Both the position numbers and the translations under genes were made by a program. A DNA stretch of 64,000 nt from Saccharothrix luteola (GTDB lineage Bacteria > Actinomycetota > Actinomycetes > Mycobacteriales > Pseudonocardiaceae): the NCBI RefSeq assembly GCF_020859565.1, contig NZ_JAJHUO010000040.1, positions 1 to 64,000 on the forward strand, given 5' to 3'. Positions 15,063 through 23,573 of this stretch are shown one piece after another (position 1 is the stretch's first letter; every line of letters begins with the position of its first letter). Below the pieces are notes generated by a model. The model saw only the letters and a program-made list of their open reading frames with translations, was not told where the DNA came from and ran no database searches.

Positions 15063-15733
15063 GGCGTCTCCCCCACCGCAATCCGGGCCAGGGCGCGCAA
15101 GGACGCCGTGCCCTGCCGGAAGTACTCGTCGTGGCCGATGTCGCCGACGTCGAACACCCGCGCGCCGAACGCCGGCGCGACCGGGTCCGCCCCGTGCCCC
15201 AGGTCCCCCAGCCGCACGGAGGGCACCCACCGCGTCCAGTCCCGTCCGCCGCGCGCCGCCCACACCCGCGCGCCGGACGTCACCGAGTCCACCCGCACGC
15301 CGGGTGACCCGAGGAGCACCACGTCGTCGACGGGCGGCTGGGCCAGCCCGCACACCACCGACCCGTAGCTGTGGCACATCAGGTGCACGTGCCCCGGCAA
15401 CGTCCGCACGTACTCGTCCAGCGCGACCGCGCCCGCCCGTGCCAACCGGCCGCCGGCCGCGTCCACCCCGAGCCCGGACGGCGTCCGGTACCCCAGCCAC
15501 GCGACCACCGCGACGTCGTCCCGCCCGACGGACGCGTGCAGGTCGCGCGCCATCCGCCCGACCGTGTCGTCGAACCGCCCGTCGTCCACATCGGACCCCG
15601 GCACGACGACCGCGACGTGCGCGGCCCGGGCGAGGTCGCCGCGCACCTCGACCCTGGGCGTGAACGGCGGCGGGTCGCCACCCGGCACCGCCAGGACCAG
15701 CAGCGCGGCCACCAACGCGATCTTCTTCGGCAT
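15059..15733 (-). CDS. Secreted alpha/beta hydrolase (DUF1023-like)
   Basis: The 224-residue protein has a short signal peptide (KKIALVAALLVLAVPGG) and an alpha/beta-hydrolase core. VAVVVPGSDVDD is the oxyanion strand region, MCHSYGSVV is the nucleophile elbow (Ser in HSYGS), and the catalytic His is probably in DIGHDEYF. This DUF1023-like arrangement is common in secreted actinobacterial hydrolases of unknown substrate. Its stop overlaps the acyltransferase start (ATGA), so hydrolase and acyltransferase are made together, suggesting paired removal and addition of acyl groups. Confidence 0.75.
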   Translation of the reverse strand: MPKKIALVAALLVLAVPGGDPPPFTPRVEVRGDLARAAHVAVVVPGSDVDDGRFDDTVGRMARDLHASVGRDDVAVVAWLGYRTPSGLGVDAAGGRLARAGAVALDEYVRTLPGHVHLMCHSYGSVVCGLAQPPVDDVVLLGSPGVRVDSVTSGARVWAARGGRDWTRWVPSVRLGDLGHGADPVAPAFGARVFDVGDIGHDEYFRQGTASLRALARIAVGETP

Positions 15734-15796
15734 GGTGCCGAAACTAGGAAGGCCACGCCCCTCGGATCGTCACCCCGCGGTGCCGTTCCGGAGGCC

Positions 15797-16444
15797 CTAC
15801 CCGGGTACCACGAGACCGGACTCGTAGGCCGCGATCACGGCTTGCGCCCGGTCGCGCAGGCCGAGCTTCATCAACACCCGGCTCACGTGCGTCTTCACCG
15901 TCTGCTCGGCCAGCACCAGGTGCGCGGCGATCTCGCCGTTGGACAGGCCCTGCGCGATCAGCCGCAGCACCTCGGTCTCCCGCTCGGTCAACGCGGTCAG
16001 CGCGGCGGGCTTCACCACCCGCACCGGCTGCGCCTTCACGAAGTCCTCGATGAGCCGCTTGGTCACCGACGGGGCCAGCAACGCCTCGCCCCGCGCCACC
16101 ACCCGCACCGCGGCCAGCAGCTCGCTCGCGGGCGCGTGCTTGAGCAGGAACCCGCTCGCACCGGCCCGCAACGCCTCGTAGACGTAGTCGTCCAGGTCGA
16201 ACGTGGTCAGCACGAGCACCTTGACCGGGTCGTCGGCCAGCAGCCTGGTCGCGGTCAGCCCGTCCATCTCCGGCATCCGCACGTCCATCAGCACCACGTC
16301 CGGCCGCAGCCTGCGGACCTCGCTGACGGCGGCGACGCCGTCGCCGGCCGACCCGACCACGCTGATGTCCGCCTGGGCGTCCAGCAGCGCGGAGAACCCC
16401 TCGCGCACCATCTCCTGGTCGTCCGCGACCAGCACCCGGATCAT
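15797..16444 (-). CDS. NarL/LuxR-family response regulator
   Basis: The 215-residue protein has a receiver domain (VLVADDQEMVREGF, phospho-acceptor Asp in VVLMDVRMPEMDG about residue 54, Lys in FLLKHAP). The C-terminal LuxR helix-turn-helix is LTERETEVLRLIAQGLSNGE to TVKTHVSRVLMKLGLRDRAQ. The start ATG 16444 overlaps the stop of the sensor kinase gene, so the two form a two-component operon. The target genes are not evident. A decayed copy of the last 60 or so bases of a similar gene is found near 48.5 kb. Confidence 0.93.
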   Translation of the reverse strand: MIRVLVADDQEMVREGFSALLDAQADISVVGSAGDGVAAVSEVRRLRPDVVLMDVRMPEMDGLTATRLLADDPVKVLVLTTFDLDDYVYEALRAGASGFLLKHAPASELLAAVRVVARGEALLAPSVTKRLIEDFVKAQPVRVVKPAALTALTERETEVLRLIAQGLSNGEIAAHLVLAEQTVKTHVSRVLMKLGLRDRAQAVIAAYESGLVVPG

Positions 16445-17556
16445 CGCTGCCCCACCGGCACGGTCGCCCGCACTTCGAACCCCCCGTCCGCGGTCGGTTC
16501 GGCGGTCAGCGAACCGCCGTGCACCGCCACCCGTTCCCGCATGCCCCGCAGGCCGTGCCCGCCGCCACCACCGAGCGACGGCCCGCCCGCCGTGTTCCGC
16601 ACGACGACCCGCAGCTCGTCGTCCACCAGGTCGACGGTGACCGACGTGGTCGCGCCCGGGGCGTGCCGACCGGCGTTCGTGAGCGCCTCCTGCACGATCC
16701 GGTACGCGGTCAGCCCGACGGCCCCCGGCACCTCGGCGTCGGTGACGGACGCGTCCGCGTGCAGCGACCGGATGTCGGCCAAGCCCGGCTGCGGCGTCCG
16801 GTCGGCCCGCCGGTCGGACTCCCGCAGCACGCCGAGCAGCTGCTGCATGTCCGTGATCGCGGCCCTGGCCGCCGCGCCGAGCTCGGCGAACTCCTGCTTG
16901 CCCGCCTCGGGCAGGTCCGCGATCCGGTAGGGCGCGGTCTCGCACCGGACCACCACCAGCGACATGTGGTGCGCGACCACGTCGTGCATCTCGCGGGCGA
17001 TCCGGGCGCGCTCGACCAGCGCCGCCTTCTCGTCCTGCTCGGCGTGGAACCGCCGCTCGGCCCGCCCGCGCGCGCCGAACGCGTACCCGAGCAGGAGCAC
17101 CAGCAGCAGCAGGCCGATGGTCGGCAGGGCCCCGCCCGACCGCTCCACCCAGAGCACCACGCCGGACGTGATCAACGCCACGAGCAGCACGACCCGGCCG
17201 CGGTGCACGGTCGCGACCGCCAGCAGCACCGGCACGTACCACCACCACTGCCAGCCGCCCAGGGCCGCGGGTTCCGAGGGCGTCAGCAGCCGCATGGCCA
17301 CCAGACCGGCCGTGGCCAGCCGCCACGCCACGAGCGTGGAGCGCAGGGTCAGCGCGGTGCTGCCGGCGACGATCGCGAACAGCAGCGGCCACCAGCCGTC
17401 CGGTTCCTCCCGCGTGACGTAGTCGGAGCTCACCCCGATCGCGATGATCAAGCCGTGGAGCAGCACCAACGCCGTCAGCGGGTGGCGGAAGCGGAAGCCG
17501 TCGAAGACCCGCGAGCGGTCGCGGAACAGCACGACCTGGAGGAGAGTGCGGATCAC
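16441..17556 (-). CDS. Two-component sensor histidine kinase (HisKA_3)
   Basis: Starting at GTG 17556 the product has 371 residues: several membrane helices in the first 170 (including ALVLLHGLIIAIGV and IGLLLLVLLLGYAFG), a dimerisation/phosphotransfer helix with the phospho-His in REMHDVVAHHMS, and an ATPase domain (EALTNAGRHAPG, GGGGGHGLRGMRERV). It belongs to the NarX/DesK-like class that pairs with LuxR-type regulators. No large extracellular sensor domain is present, so it probably senses a membrane signal. The longer frame upstream lacks protein-like sequence, which is why GTG 17556 was preferred. Confidence 0.88.
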   Translation of the reverse strand: MIRTLLQVVLFRDRSRVFDGFRFRHPLTALVLLHGLIIAIGVSSDYVTREEPDGWWPLLFAIVAGSTALTLRSTLVAWRLATAGLVAMRLLTPSEPAALGGWQWWWYVPVLLAVATVHRGRVVLLVALITSGVVLWVERSGGALPTIGLLLLVLLLGYAFGARGRAERRFHAEQDEKAALVERARIAREMHDVVAHHMSLVVVRCETAPYRIADLPEAGKQEFAELGAAARAAITDMQQLLGVLRESDRRADRTPQPGLADIRSLHADASVTDAEVPGAVGLTAYRIVQEALTNAGRHAPGATTSVTVDLVDDELRVVVRNTAGGPSLGGGGGHGLRGMRERVAVHGGSLTAEPTADGGFEVRATVPVGQR

Positions 17557-17735
17557 GGCCCCGATGCTATGCGGCAGGTCGCGCCGACACATGCCACCAC
17601 GGTCTGTCATACCCCGGTACGACGCGCCCATACCGGAGAGGCGGCGCACCGGACAAGCCGTTGCGGCGGGCGAACACCACCGGGTAGGCAATATGCAGAG
17701 CTGTGCGCCCCTACTCCGTGTTGGAAGATGGCTGA

Positions 17736-18236
17736 ATGCACCCGCAGCAAGATCCGGATCGCTGGTCGCGGCTCCAGGCCGTGGCCGGTGAAGCCCTGAC
17801 CGCGGCCAAGGTCGGGGAGGACGCGGTCGCGGTCGACCTCGTCACCGGGTACCTCAGCGGCTCGCCCGAGGGCAACGAGGAGATCCGGGAGCTGGTCCTC
17901 CTGCTGTTCTCCGAGTGCAGCGCCATGGTCGCCGCCCTCGGCTCGGGCGGCGCGACCCCGGTGAAGATGCAGGTCTTCGACGAGGACGGGCAGGAGGTGC
18001 CGATCGACGACGCCGACCCGCCGGTCCGCACCGCGATCCGCACGCTGCTCGCCGAGGTGCACGGCGACCAGGAGGCGGCGGCCGAGCAGATCGAGATCGC
18101 GCTGGCCAACGGGCAGCCGCAGGAGCTGGCCACGGTGGTGCTCCAGGCCCTGCGGTGGACGGTGAAGCTGGCCGTGGAGTGCGGCCTGCGCGAGCTGCCC
18201 GTGTCGCCCTGGATCGCGAGCGCGCTCGAGGAGTAG
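17736..18236 (+). CDS. Conserved actinobacterial hypothetical protein
   Basis: The protein is 166 residues, acidic, soluble and mostly helical, with no signal peptide or cysteine cluster. I do not recognise a domain. Codon usage is fully typical for this genome, with G or C in nearly every third position, and the start ATG sits after an AAGATGG-type weak ribosome site, so it is probably a real gene. It stands alone between the divergent two-component operon and the convergent metX. Confidence 0.65.
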   Translation: MHPQQDPDRWSRLQAVAGEALTAAKVGEDAVAVDLVTGYLSGSPEGNEEIRELVLLLFSECSAMVAALGSGGATPVKMQVFDEDGQEVPIDDADPPVRTAIRTLLAEVHGDQEAAAEQIEIALANGQPQELATVVLQALRWTVKLAVECGLRELPVSPWIASALEE

Positions 18237-18323
18237 GCCCGATCGGGTGGTCATTCAGGCCTCGTCGAACCGCAGCGGCATCCCGCGGGCCGACCGGGGG
18301 TTCACCCGCACCGCGGTCAGGTG

Positions 18324-19385
18324 CTAGCCGGTCCCGAGCAGTTCCGAGACCAGCTTCGACACCTGGTCGACCTCGATGAGGAACGCGTCGTGGCCGTGGG
18401 GCGAGGTCACCACGCGCAGCTCGCCGGCACCGGGCAGGCCGTCGGCGACCTCGGCCTGCTGCCGCAGCGGGTAGAGGCGGTCGGAGTCGATCCCGATCAC
18501 GACGGCGCGGGCCGTGACGCGGCGCAGCGCGGCCCGCACCCCGCCCCGGCCGCGGCCGACGTCGTGGCTGTTCATGGCCTCGGTGAGGGTGACGTAGCTG
18601 GCCGGGTCGAACCGGCGGACCAGCTTGGCCGCTTGGTGGTCCAGGTAGGACTCCACCTGGTACCGGCCGTCCGCGCGCACCTCGCGGCCGAACCGGGCGA
18701 CCAGCTCGGACTCGCTGCGGTAGCTGATGTGCGCGATCCGACGCGCCACGCCGAGGCCGCCGACCGGGTCGAGCCGGATGGCGTGCAGCTGGGCGGACGC
18801 CAGCGCGATGTGCTCGGCCGTGGAGGCCGCGGGCGCGGCCAGCACGAGCAGCGACCGCACGCGGTCCGGCTCGGACACCGCCCACTCCAACGCCCGCATC
18901 CCGCCCATGGAACCGCCCAGAACGGCGGCCCACGCGTCGACACCCAGCGCGTCGGCCAGCAGCACCTCGGCCGCCACCTGGTCGCGCACCGTGATCCGGG
19001 GGAACCGCGGGCCCCACGGCCTGCCGTCCGGGGCGGTCGCCCACGGGCCTGTGGTGCCCTGGCAGCCGCCCAGCACGTTCGGCGCGACCACGAACCAGCG
19101 CTCGGGGTCCAGCGCGCGCCCCGGGCCGACCAGGCCGTCCCACCAGCCCGGCGTGGGGTGGCCCGGTCCGGCGGGGCCCGCCACGTGGCTGTCGCCGGTC
19201 AGCGCGTGCAGCACCAGCACGGCGTTCGAGCGTTCCGCGTTCAGCTCGCCCCAGGTCTCGTAGGCGATCGACAGCGGCAGGCCGGGCAGCGCGCCGCGGA
19301 ACCACCGCCGTCGCCCGTTCGGGTCCCCCTCCCGCCACCCGCCGGCGGCGGGAGGGGTCTTCCCGGTAGTGGACTCGCGGCTCAC
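18324..19385 (-). CDS. metXA: Homoserine O-acetyltransferase
   Basis: The 353-residue alpha/beta-hydrolase-fold enzyme acetylates homoserine with acetyl-CoA in methionine synthesis. Visible features are LPLSIAYETWGELN, the nucleophile elbow LGGSMGGM (Ser), the catalytic Asp region IGIDSDRLYPL and His in SPHGHDAFL, plus TEAMNSHDVGRGRGG. It begins at GTG 19385, overlapping the metY stop by GTGA, so metY and metX are translationally coupled. The upstream extension of the frame into metY is not homologous sequence. Confidence 0.93.
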   Translation of the reverse strand: MSRESTTGKTPPAAGGWREGDPNGRRRWFRGALPGLPLSIAYETWGELNAERSNAVLVLHALTGDSHVAGPAGPGHPTPGWWDGLVGPGRALDPERWFVVAPNVLGGCQGTTGPWATAPDGRPWGPRFPRITVRDQVAAEVLLADALGVDAWAAVLGGSMGGMRALEWAVSEPDRVRSLLVLAAPAASTAEHIALASAQLHAIRLDPVGGLGVARRIAHISYRSESELVARFGREVRADGRYQVESYLDHQAAKLVRRFDPASYVTLTEAMNSHDVGRGRGGVRAALRRVTARAVVIGIDSDRLYPLRQQAEVADGLPGAGELRVVTSPHGHDAFLIEVDQVSKLVSELLGTG

Positions 19386-20671
19386 AGCACCGACTTGGCG
19401 GCGCGGAAGCCCGCCTCCAGGTCGGCCTTGAGGTCCTCCACGCCCTCGATGCCCACCGACAGCCGCACGAGGCCCGGCGTGACGCCGGACACCACCTGCT
19501 GCTCGGGGGAGAGCTGGCTGTGCGTGGTGCTGGCCGGGTGCACGATCAGGCTGCGGACGTCGCCGATGTTCACCAACTGGCTGAACAGCTCCACGCCGTC
19601 CACGAACGCGCGGCCCGCCGCCACGCCGCCACGCAGCTCGAACGACACCACGCCGCCCGTGCCCGTCGGCAGGTACTTCCGCGCCAAGTCGTGCCACGGG
19701 CTCGACGGAAGGCCCGCGTAGTGCACCTTCTCGACCTCGTCGCGCGCCTCCAGCCACCGGGCCAGCTCCAGGGCGTTCGCCGAGTGCCTGTCGATGCGCA
19801 ACGACAGCGTCTCGATGCCCTGGAGGATCAGGAAGCTGGTCAGCGGCGCGATGGCGGCGCCGGTGTCGCGCAGGCCCTGCACCCGCAGCTTCGCGGCGAA
19901 CGCGCCGTGCCCGAGCGCGGGCCAGTACCGCAGGCCGTGGTAGCTGGGGTCGGGCTCGGTGAAGTCCGGGAACTTCGCCGCGTCGGAGTACTCGAACGTG
20001 CCGCCGTCCACCACGATGCCGGCGACCGCGGTGCCGTGCCCGCCCAGGTACTTCGTGGCCGAGTGGACCACGATGTCCGCGCCGTGCTCGATCGGGCGCA
20101 CCAGGTACGGCGTGGGCACGGTGTTGTCCACCACCAGCGGCACACCGGCCGCGTGCGCCACCTCGGCGACCGCCGCGATGTCCAGCACGTTGCTGCGCGG
20201 GTTGGCCAGCGACTCGGCGAAGAGCAGCTTGGTGTTCGGCCGCACGGCGGCGCGCCACGCGTCCAGGTCGTCCGGGTCGTCCACGAAGGACACCTCGATG
20301 CCCAGCTTGGGCAGCGTGTAGTGGAACAGGTTGTACGTGCCGCCGTAGAGGGACGCGCTGGACACCAGGTGGTCGCCCGCGCGGGCCAGGTTGAGCACCG
20401 CGGCGGTCTCGGCGGCCTGCCCGGACGCGAACGCCACCGCCGCCACGCCGCCTTCCAGCGCGGCGACCCGCTGCTCCAGCACGTCCTGGGTGGGGTTGTT
20501 GATGCGGGTGTAGATGTTGCCCGGCTCGGCCAGGCTGAACAGCGCCTCGCCGTGCGCGGAGTCCCGGAACACGTACGAGGTGGTCTGGTAGATCGGGGTG
20601 GCACGCGCGCCCGTCGCGGGGTCTGGCGCGGCGCCGGAGTGGACCTGCTTGGTGTCGAAGGACCAGGACAT
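19382..20671 (-). CDS. metY: O-acetylhomoserine sulfhydrylase (aminocarboxypropyltransferase)
   Basis: The 429-residue PLP enzyme makes homocysteine from O-acetylhomoserine and sulfide. It has the Cys/Met-metabolism family start FDTKQVHSG, the tyrosine region SLYGGTYNLFHYTLPKLGI, and the PLP lysine in HSATKYLGGHGTA. At about 430 residues it is the long MetY form rather than MetB. Its ATG has AGGAG about 8-12 bases upstream. The leader carries a short peptide gene and a hairpin that probably adjust expression to the sulfur amino-acid supply. Confidence 0.93.
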   Translation of the reverse strand: MSWSFDTKQVHSGAAPDPATGARATPIYQTTSYVFRDSAHGEALFSLAEPGNIYTRINNPTQDVLEQRVAALEGGVAAVAFASGQAAETAAVLNLARAGDHLVSSASLYGGTYNLFHYTLPKLGIEVSFVDDPDDLDAWRAAVRPNTKLLFAESLANPRSNVLDIAAVAEVAHAAGVPLVVDNTVPTPYLVRPIEHGADIVVHSATKYLGGHGTAVAGIVVDGGTFEYSDAAKFPDFTEPDPSYHGLRYWPALGHGAFAAKLRVQGLRDTGAAIAPLTSFLILQGIETLSLRIDRHSANALELARWLEARDEVEKVHYAGLPSSPWHDLARKYLPTGTGGVVSFELRGGVAAGRAFVDGVELFSQLVNIGDVRSLIVHPASTTHSQLSPEQQVVSGVTPGLVRLSVGIEGVEDLKADLEAGFRAAKSVL

Positions 20672-20699
20672 GCGGGTGGGCTCCTGTCTCGTTCTACGG

Positions 20700-20723
20700 G
20701 CACGCCGAAGACACCGGGCGTGC
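20700..20723 (-). promoter_or_regulatory. Leader hairpin between leader peptide and metY
   Basis: GCACGCC (20700-20706) and GGCGTGC (20717-20723) form a perfect 7-bp stem with a 10-base loop. It lies 17 bases after the leader-peptide stop and 28 bases before the metY start. A ribosome stalled on the leader peptide could alter its formation. No U run follows, so transcription termination by itself is not obvious. Confidence 0.45.
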
Positions 20724-20740
20724 TCGGTTCGCGGGCTCGA

Positions 20741-20812
20741 TCAGCCGCGGTGACAGGCCATGCCGGTGACGCGCACGTAGTCCACGTGCCGACGGGTCAC
20801 GAGCGGGATCAT
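20741..20812 (-). CDS. Cysteine-containing leader peptide upstream of metYX
   Basis: ATG 20812 opens a 23-residue frame ending at TGA 20741-20743. It reads MIPLVTRRHVDY and ends VTGMACHRG. The VTRRHVD core and the single Cys near the end are typical of the short putative leader peptides found before sulfur-metabolism genes in actinomycetes. The Cys codon is at residue 20, three codons before the stop, where stalling could report cysteine shortage. No other gene overlaps it, and it sits on the metYX strand 69 bases before metY. The mechanism (ribosome-mediated attenuation) is inferred. Confidence 0.72.
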   Translation of the reverse strand: MIPLVTRRHVDYVRVTGMACHRG

Positions 20813-20883
20813 GGGCTGAACGTAGCGCTGGGTGACGGTCCACGACAGGGCGTCCAGGTCTTGGGACGCTTAGGGTTCGGGTC

Positions 20884-21900
20884 ATGCGCACCGCACTGAT
20901 CGGGTACGGGCTCGGCGGAGCCGCCTTCCACGCACCGTTCCTGTCCACCACGCCCGGCTTGGCGCTGGCCGCCGTCGTCACCGGGAACCCGGAACGGCAG
21001 GCGGAGGTGTCGTCCCGCTACCCGGAGGCCGAGCTGATCGCGTCGGTGGACGAGGTGTGGCGGCGGGCGGACGAGTTCGACCTGGTCGTGGTGACCACGC
21101 CGAACCGGTTCCACGCCGCGCACGCCCGTGCCGCGTTGGAGCACGGGCTGAACGTGGTGGTGGACAAGCCGTTCGCGCCGTCGGCCGCCGAGGCGCGGGA
21201 GCTGGCCGACCTGGCGGCGGCGCGCGGGTCGCTGCTGGCGCCGTTCCACAACCGGCGCTGGGACGGCGACTTCCGCACCGTGGCGCGGCTGGTCGGCGAG
21301 GGCGCGCTGGGGCGGGTGCACCGGTTCGAGTCGCGGTTCGAGCGGTGGCGGCCGGAGGTGAAGGGGAGCTGGAAGGAGTCCGGCGACCCGGCCGACCTCG
21401 GCAGCATCGTGTTCGACCTGGGCACGCACCTGGTGGACCAGGCGGTGGCGTTGTTCGGGCGTCCGACGAGCGTGTACGCGGAAGTGCGGACGTTGCGGGC
21501 GGGTGCGCGTGCGCACGACGACGCGTTCTTGGCGTTGACCCACCCGTCCGGCGCGGTGTCGCACCTGTGGGCGTCGGCGTTGGCGGCGTCGTCGGGGCCG
21601 CGGTTCCGGGTCCTGGGCGACCGGTCGGCGTACGTGAAGTACGGGATGGACCCGCAGGAGGAGGCGTTGAAGGCGGGCGAGGTGCCCGGCGGGGAGGGGT
21701 GGGGCGAGGACGCGGTGGAGCAGTGGGGCGTGCTCGGCGCGGAGCCGGTGCGCACGGAGCCGGGGGCGTACCAGGACTTCTACGCGGCCGTCGCCGCCGG
21801 CCAGGCCCCCGTTCCGGTGGCGGACGCGGTCGCCGGGCTCGAGGTCGTCGAGGCGGCGTTCGCGTCGGCGCGTTCGGGTGAGGTCGTCCCACTCGCCTAG
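20884..21900 (+). CDS. Gfo/Idh/MocA-family NAD(P)-dependent oxidoreductase
   Basis: The 338-residue protein begins with a Rossmann motif (ALIGYGLGGAAFHAP) and has the family signature VVVDKPFAPSAAEA with the catalytic Lys, then GSIVFDLGTHLVDQA in the C-terminal alpha/beta domain. Family members oxidise or reduce sugars, inositols and related compounds; the substrate cannot be read from sequence. It is transcribed away from the metYX leader with 71 bp between them, and its 3' end faces repeat cluster 4. Confidence 0.88.
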   Translation: MRTALIGYGLGGAAFHAPFLSTTPGLALAAVVTGNPERQAEVSSRYPEAELIASVDEVWRRADEFDLVVVTTPNRFHAAHARAALEHGLNVVVDKPFAPSAAEARELADLAAARGSLLAPFHNRRWDGDFRTVARLVGEGALGRVHRFESRFERWRPEVKGSWKESGDPADLGSIVFDLGTHLVDQAVALFGRPTSVYAEVRTLRAGARAHDDAFLALTHPSGAVSHLWASALAASSGPRFRVLGDRSAYVKYGMDPQEEALKAGEVPGGEGWGEDAVEQWGVLGAEPVRTEPGAYQDFYAAVAAGQAPVPVADAVAGLEVVEAAFASARSGEVVPLA

Positions 21901-21921
21901 GTTGCCTTGCCACCCGACGTC

Positions 21922-22127
21922 CGCGTGTCGAACCTTCAGCGCCCGCGTGTCGAACGCTCAGCGCCCGCGTGTCGAACACTCAGGACCACCGTGTCCTACG
22001 TTCAGAACACCCGAGTTCAACGCTCAGAACACGGCTGCCTGTCCTGAGCGTTGAACTCGGGGTACCGGAACGTAGGACACGCGGGGCCTGAGCGTTCGAC
22101 ACGCGGGACCTGAAGGTTCGACACGCC
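21922..22127. repeat. Modular intergenic repeat, cluster 4 (five direct plus four inverted units)
   Basis: Five 22-bp units start at 21922, 21944, 21966, 21988 and 22010. Their cores change module by module: GTGTCGAACCTTCAG, GTGTCGAACGCTCAG, GTGTCGAACACTCAG, GTGTCCTACGTTCAG, GAGTTCAACGCTCAG. Four inverted units follow to 22127: CTGAGCGTTGAACTC, a GGAACGTAGGACAC variant, CTGAGCGTTCGACAC and CTGAAGGTTCGACAC. As in cluster 2, it fills the gap between convergent genes, with direct units beside the plus gene. Confidence 0.9.
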
Positions 22128-22131
22128 CGGA

Positions 22132-23403
22132 TCAGGGGGTCGTGCGGCGGAGGGTTTCGCCGATGGCGAGGAGGGAGAGGGCGCTGATCACGGCGCCCGC
22201 GATCAGGTAGAGCGAGATCGGCCACGAGGCGTGGGTCGGGGTCACGCCGAGGAGCCACGTCGCGATCACGGGCGACAGGCCGCCACCCAGCACGGCGCCC
22301 AGCTGGTAGCTCAACGACACCCCGCTGTACCGCACCCGCGTGCCGAACAGCTCGGCGTAGTAAGCGGGCATCGGGCCGAACACCGCCGCCGAACCGGAGA
22401 ACGCCACCACCATCGCCAGCACCACCAACCCCGGCGACCGCGTCTCCACCAGCCAGAACAACGGGAACGCGAACACGCCCAGGAACACCGCCCCACCGAG
22501 CATCACGGGCAACCGCCCCACCCGGTCGGACAGCCGCGCGAACACCAGGATCGCCAACGCCTGCGCGAACGCCCCGATCAACCCGGCGGTCAACAACGTC
22601 CCCCGCGCCATCCCCAGCTGACGCGTCCCGTACGACACCGCGAACGTCGCCACCACGAAGATGAACATGTTGAACCCGAGGTTCACCCCGGCCCCGAGCA
22701 GCACCTTCCGCCACGACTCGCGCAGCACCGCGGCCACCGGCAGCCGCACCGCGCCCGCCTTCTCCCGCGCCTCGCGGAACACCGGGCTCTCCTCGACCGA
22801 CAGCCGCACGTAGAGCCCGACGCCCACCAGCACCAGGCTCGCCAGGAACGGCAACCGCCAGCCCCAGCTCAGGAACGCGTCGCCGGACACCGCGGTCGAC
22901 GCCGCCATCGCGCCGTTGGCCAGCAGCAACCCGATCGGCGACCCGAGGAACGTCCAGCTGCCGTACCACCCGGTCCGCCCGGCCGGCGCGTGCTCGACCG
23001 CCATCAACGTCGCGCCGCCCTGCTCGCCGCCCAGGAAGAACCCCTGCACCACCCGCAGCAGGACCAGCAGCAACGGCGCGGCCAGCCCGATCGAGGCATA
23101 CGTCGGCAGCAGCCCGATCGCCGCCGTGCACAGGCCGGTCGCCGTCAACGTCAGCACCAGCATCGACCGCCGCCCGATGCGGTCGCCGAAGTGACCGATC
23201 ACCACCCCGCCGAGCGGCCGGGCCAGGAAACCCGCGCCGAACGTGGCGAACGCCAGCAGCGTGCCGATGCGCGGGTCGAAGGAGGGGAAGAACAGCTTGT
23301 CGAACACCAGCGCGGACGCGGTGCCGTAGAGCAGGAAGTCGTACAACTCCACGGCGTTGCCGGCGGAACTGGCGAGCGCCACCCTGCGCACCTCGGAAGC
23401 CAT
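22132..23403 (-). CDS. MFS transporter, metabolite:H+ symporter (MHS) subfamily
   Basis: The 423-residue protein has about 12 transmembrane helices and the MHS/ShiA-ProP pattern: NAVELYDFLLYGTASALVF at the start, GHFGDRIGRRSML between helices 2 and 3, and RVVQGFFLGGEQGGA. Members carry organic acids, shikimate, proline/betaine or citrate with protons. The substrate is not evident, and no catabolic gene is adjacent. Transcription converges with the oxidoreductase gene across repeat cluster 4. Confidence 0.87.
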   Translation of the reverse strand: MASEVRRVALASSAGNAVELYDFLLYGTASALVFDKLFFPSFDPRIGTLLAFATFGAGFLARPLGGVVIGHFGDRIGRRSMLVLTLTATGLCTAAIGLLPTYASIGLAAPLLLVLLRVVQGFFLGGEQGGATLMAVEHAPAGRTGWYGSWTFLGSPIGLLLANGAMAASTAVSGDAFLSWGWRLPFLASLVLVGVGLYVRLSVEESPVFREAREKAGAVRLPVAAVLRESWRKVLLGAGVNLGFNMFIFVVATFAVSYGTRQLGMARGTLLTAGLIGAFAQALAILVFARLSDRVGRLPVMLGGAVFLGVFAFPLFWLVETRSPGLVVLAMVVAFSGSAAVFGPMPAYYAELFGTRVRYSGVSLSYQLGAVLGGGLSPVIATWLLGVTPTHASWPISLYLIAGAVISALSLLAIGETLRRTTP

Positions 23404-23573
23404 TCACCCACCCTGGCCCGCACCGGTGCACAACCCACCTCGACCGTGAGCCACGTCACACCATCACAGCCACGTCCGGGGCAGGGCGGCCGACCCGGTT
23501 CGATCTTGGCGGAAACCACACGATCCGGTGAGATGCCTGGAGTGAGCGGTAATCGGCCGCCACCCTGTGGAGC

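Noticed and set aside
20672..20883. SAM riboswitch before metY
   Set aside because: None of the conserved SAM-II or SAM-IV blocks is present; the leader holds a short peptide gene and a simple hairpin instead.
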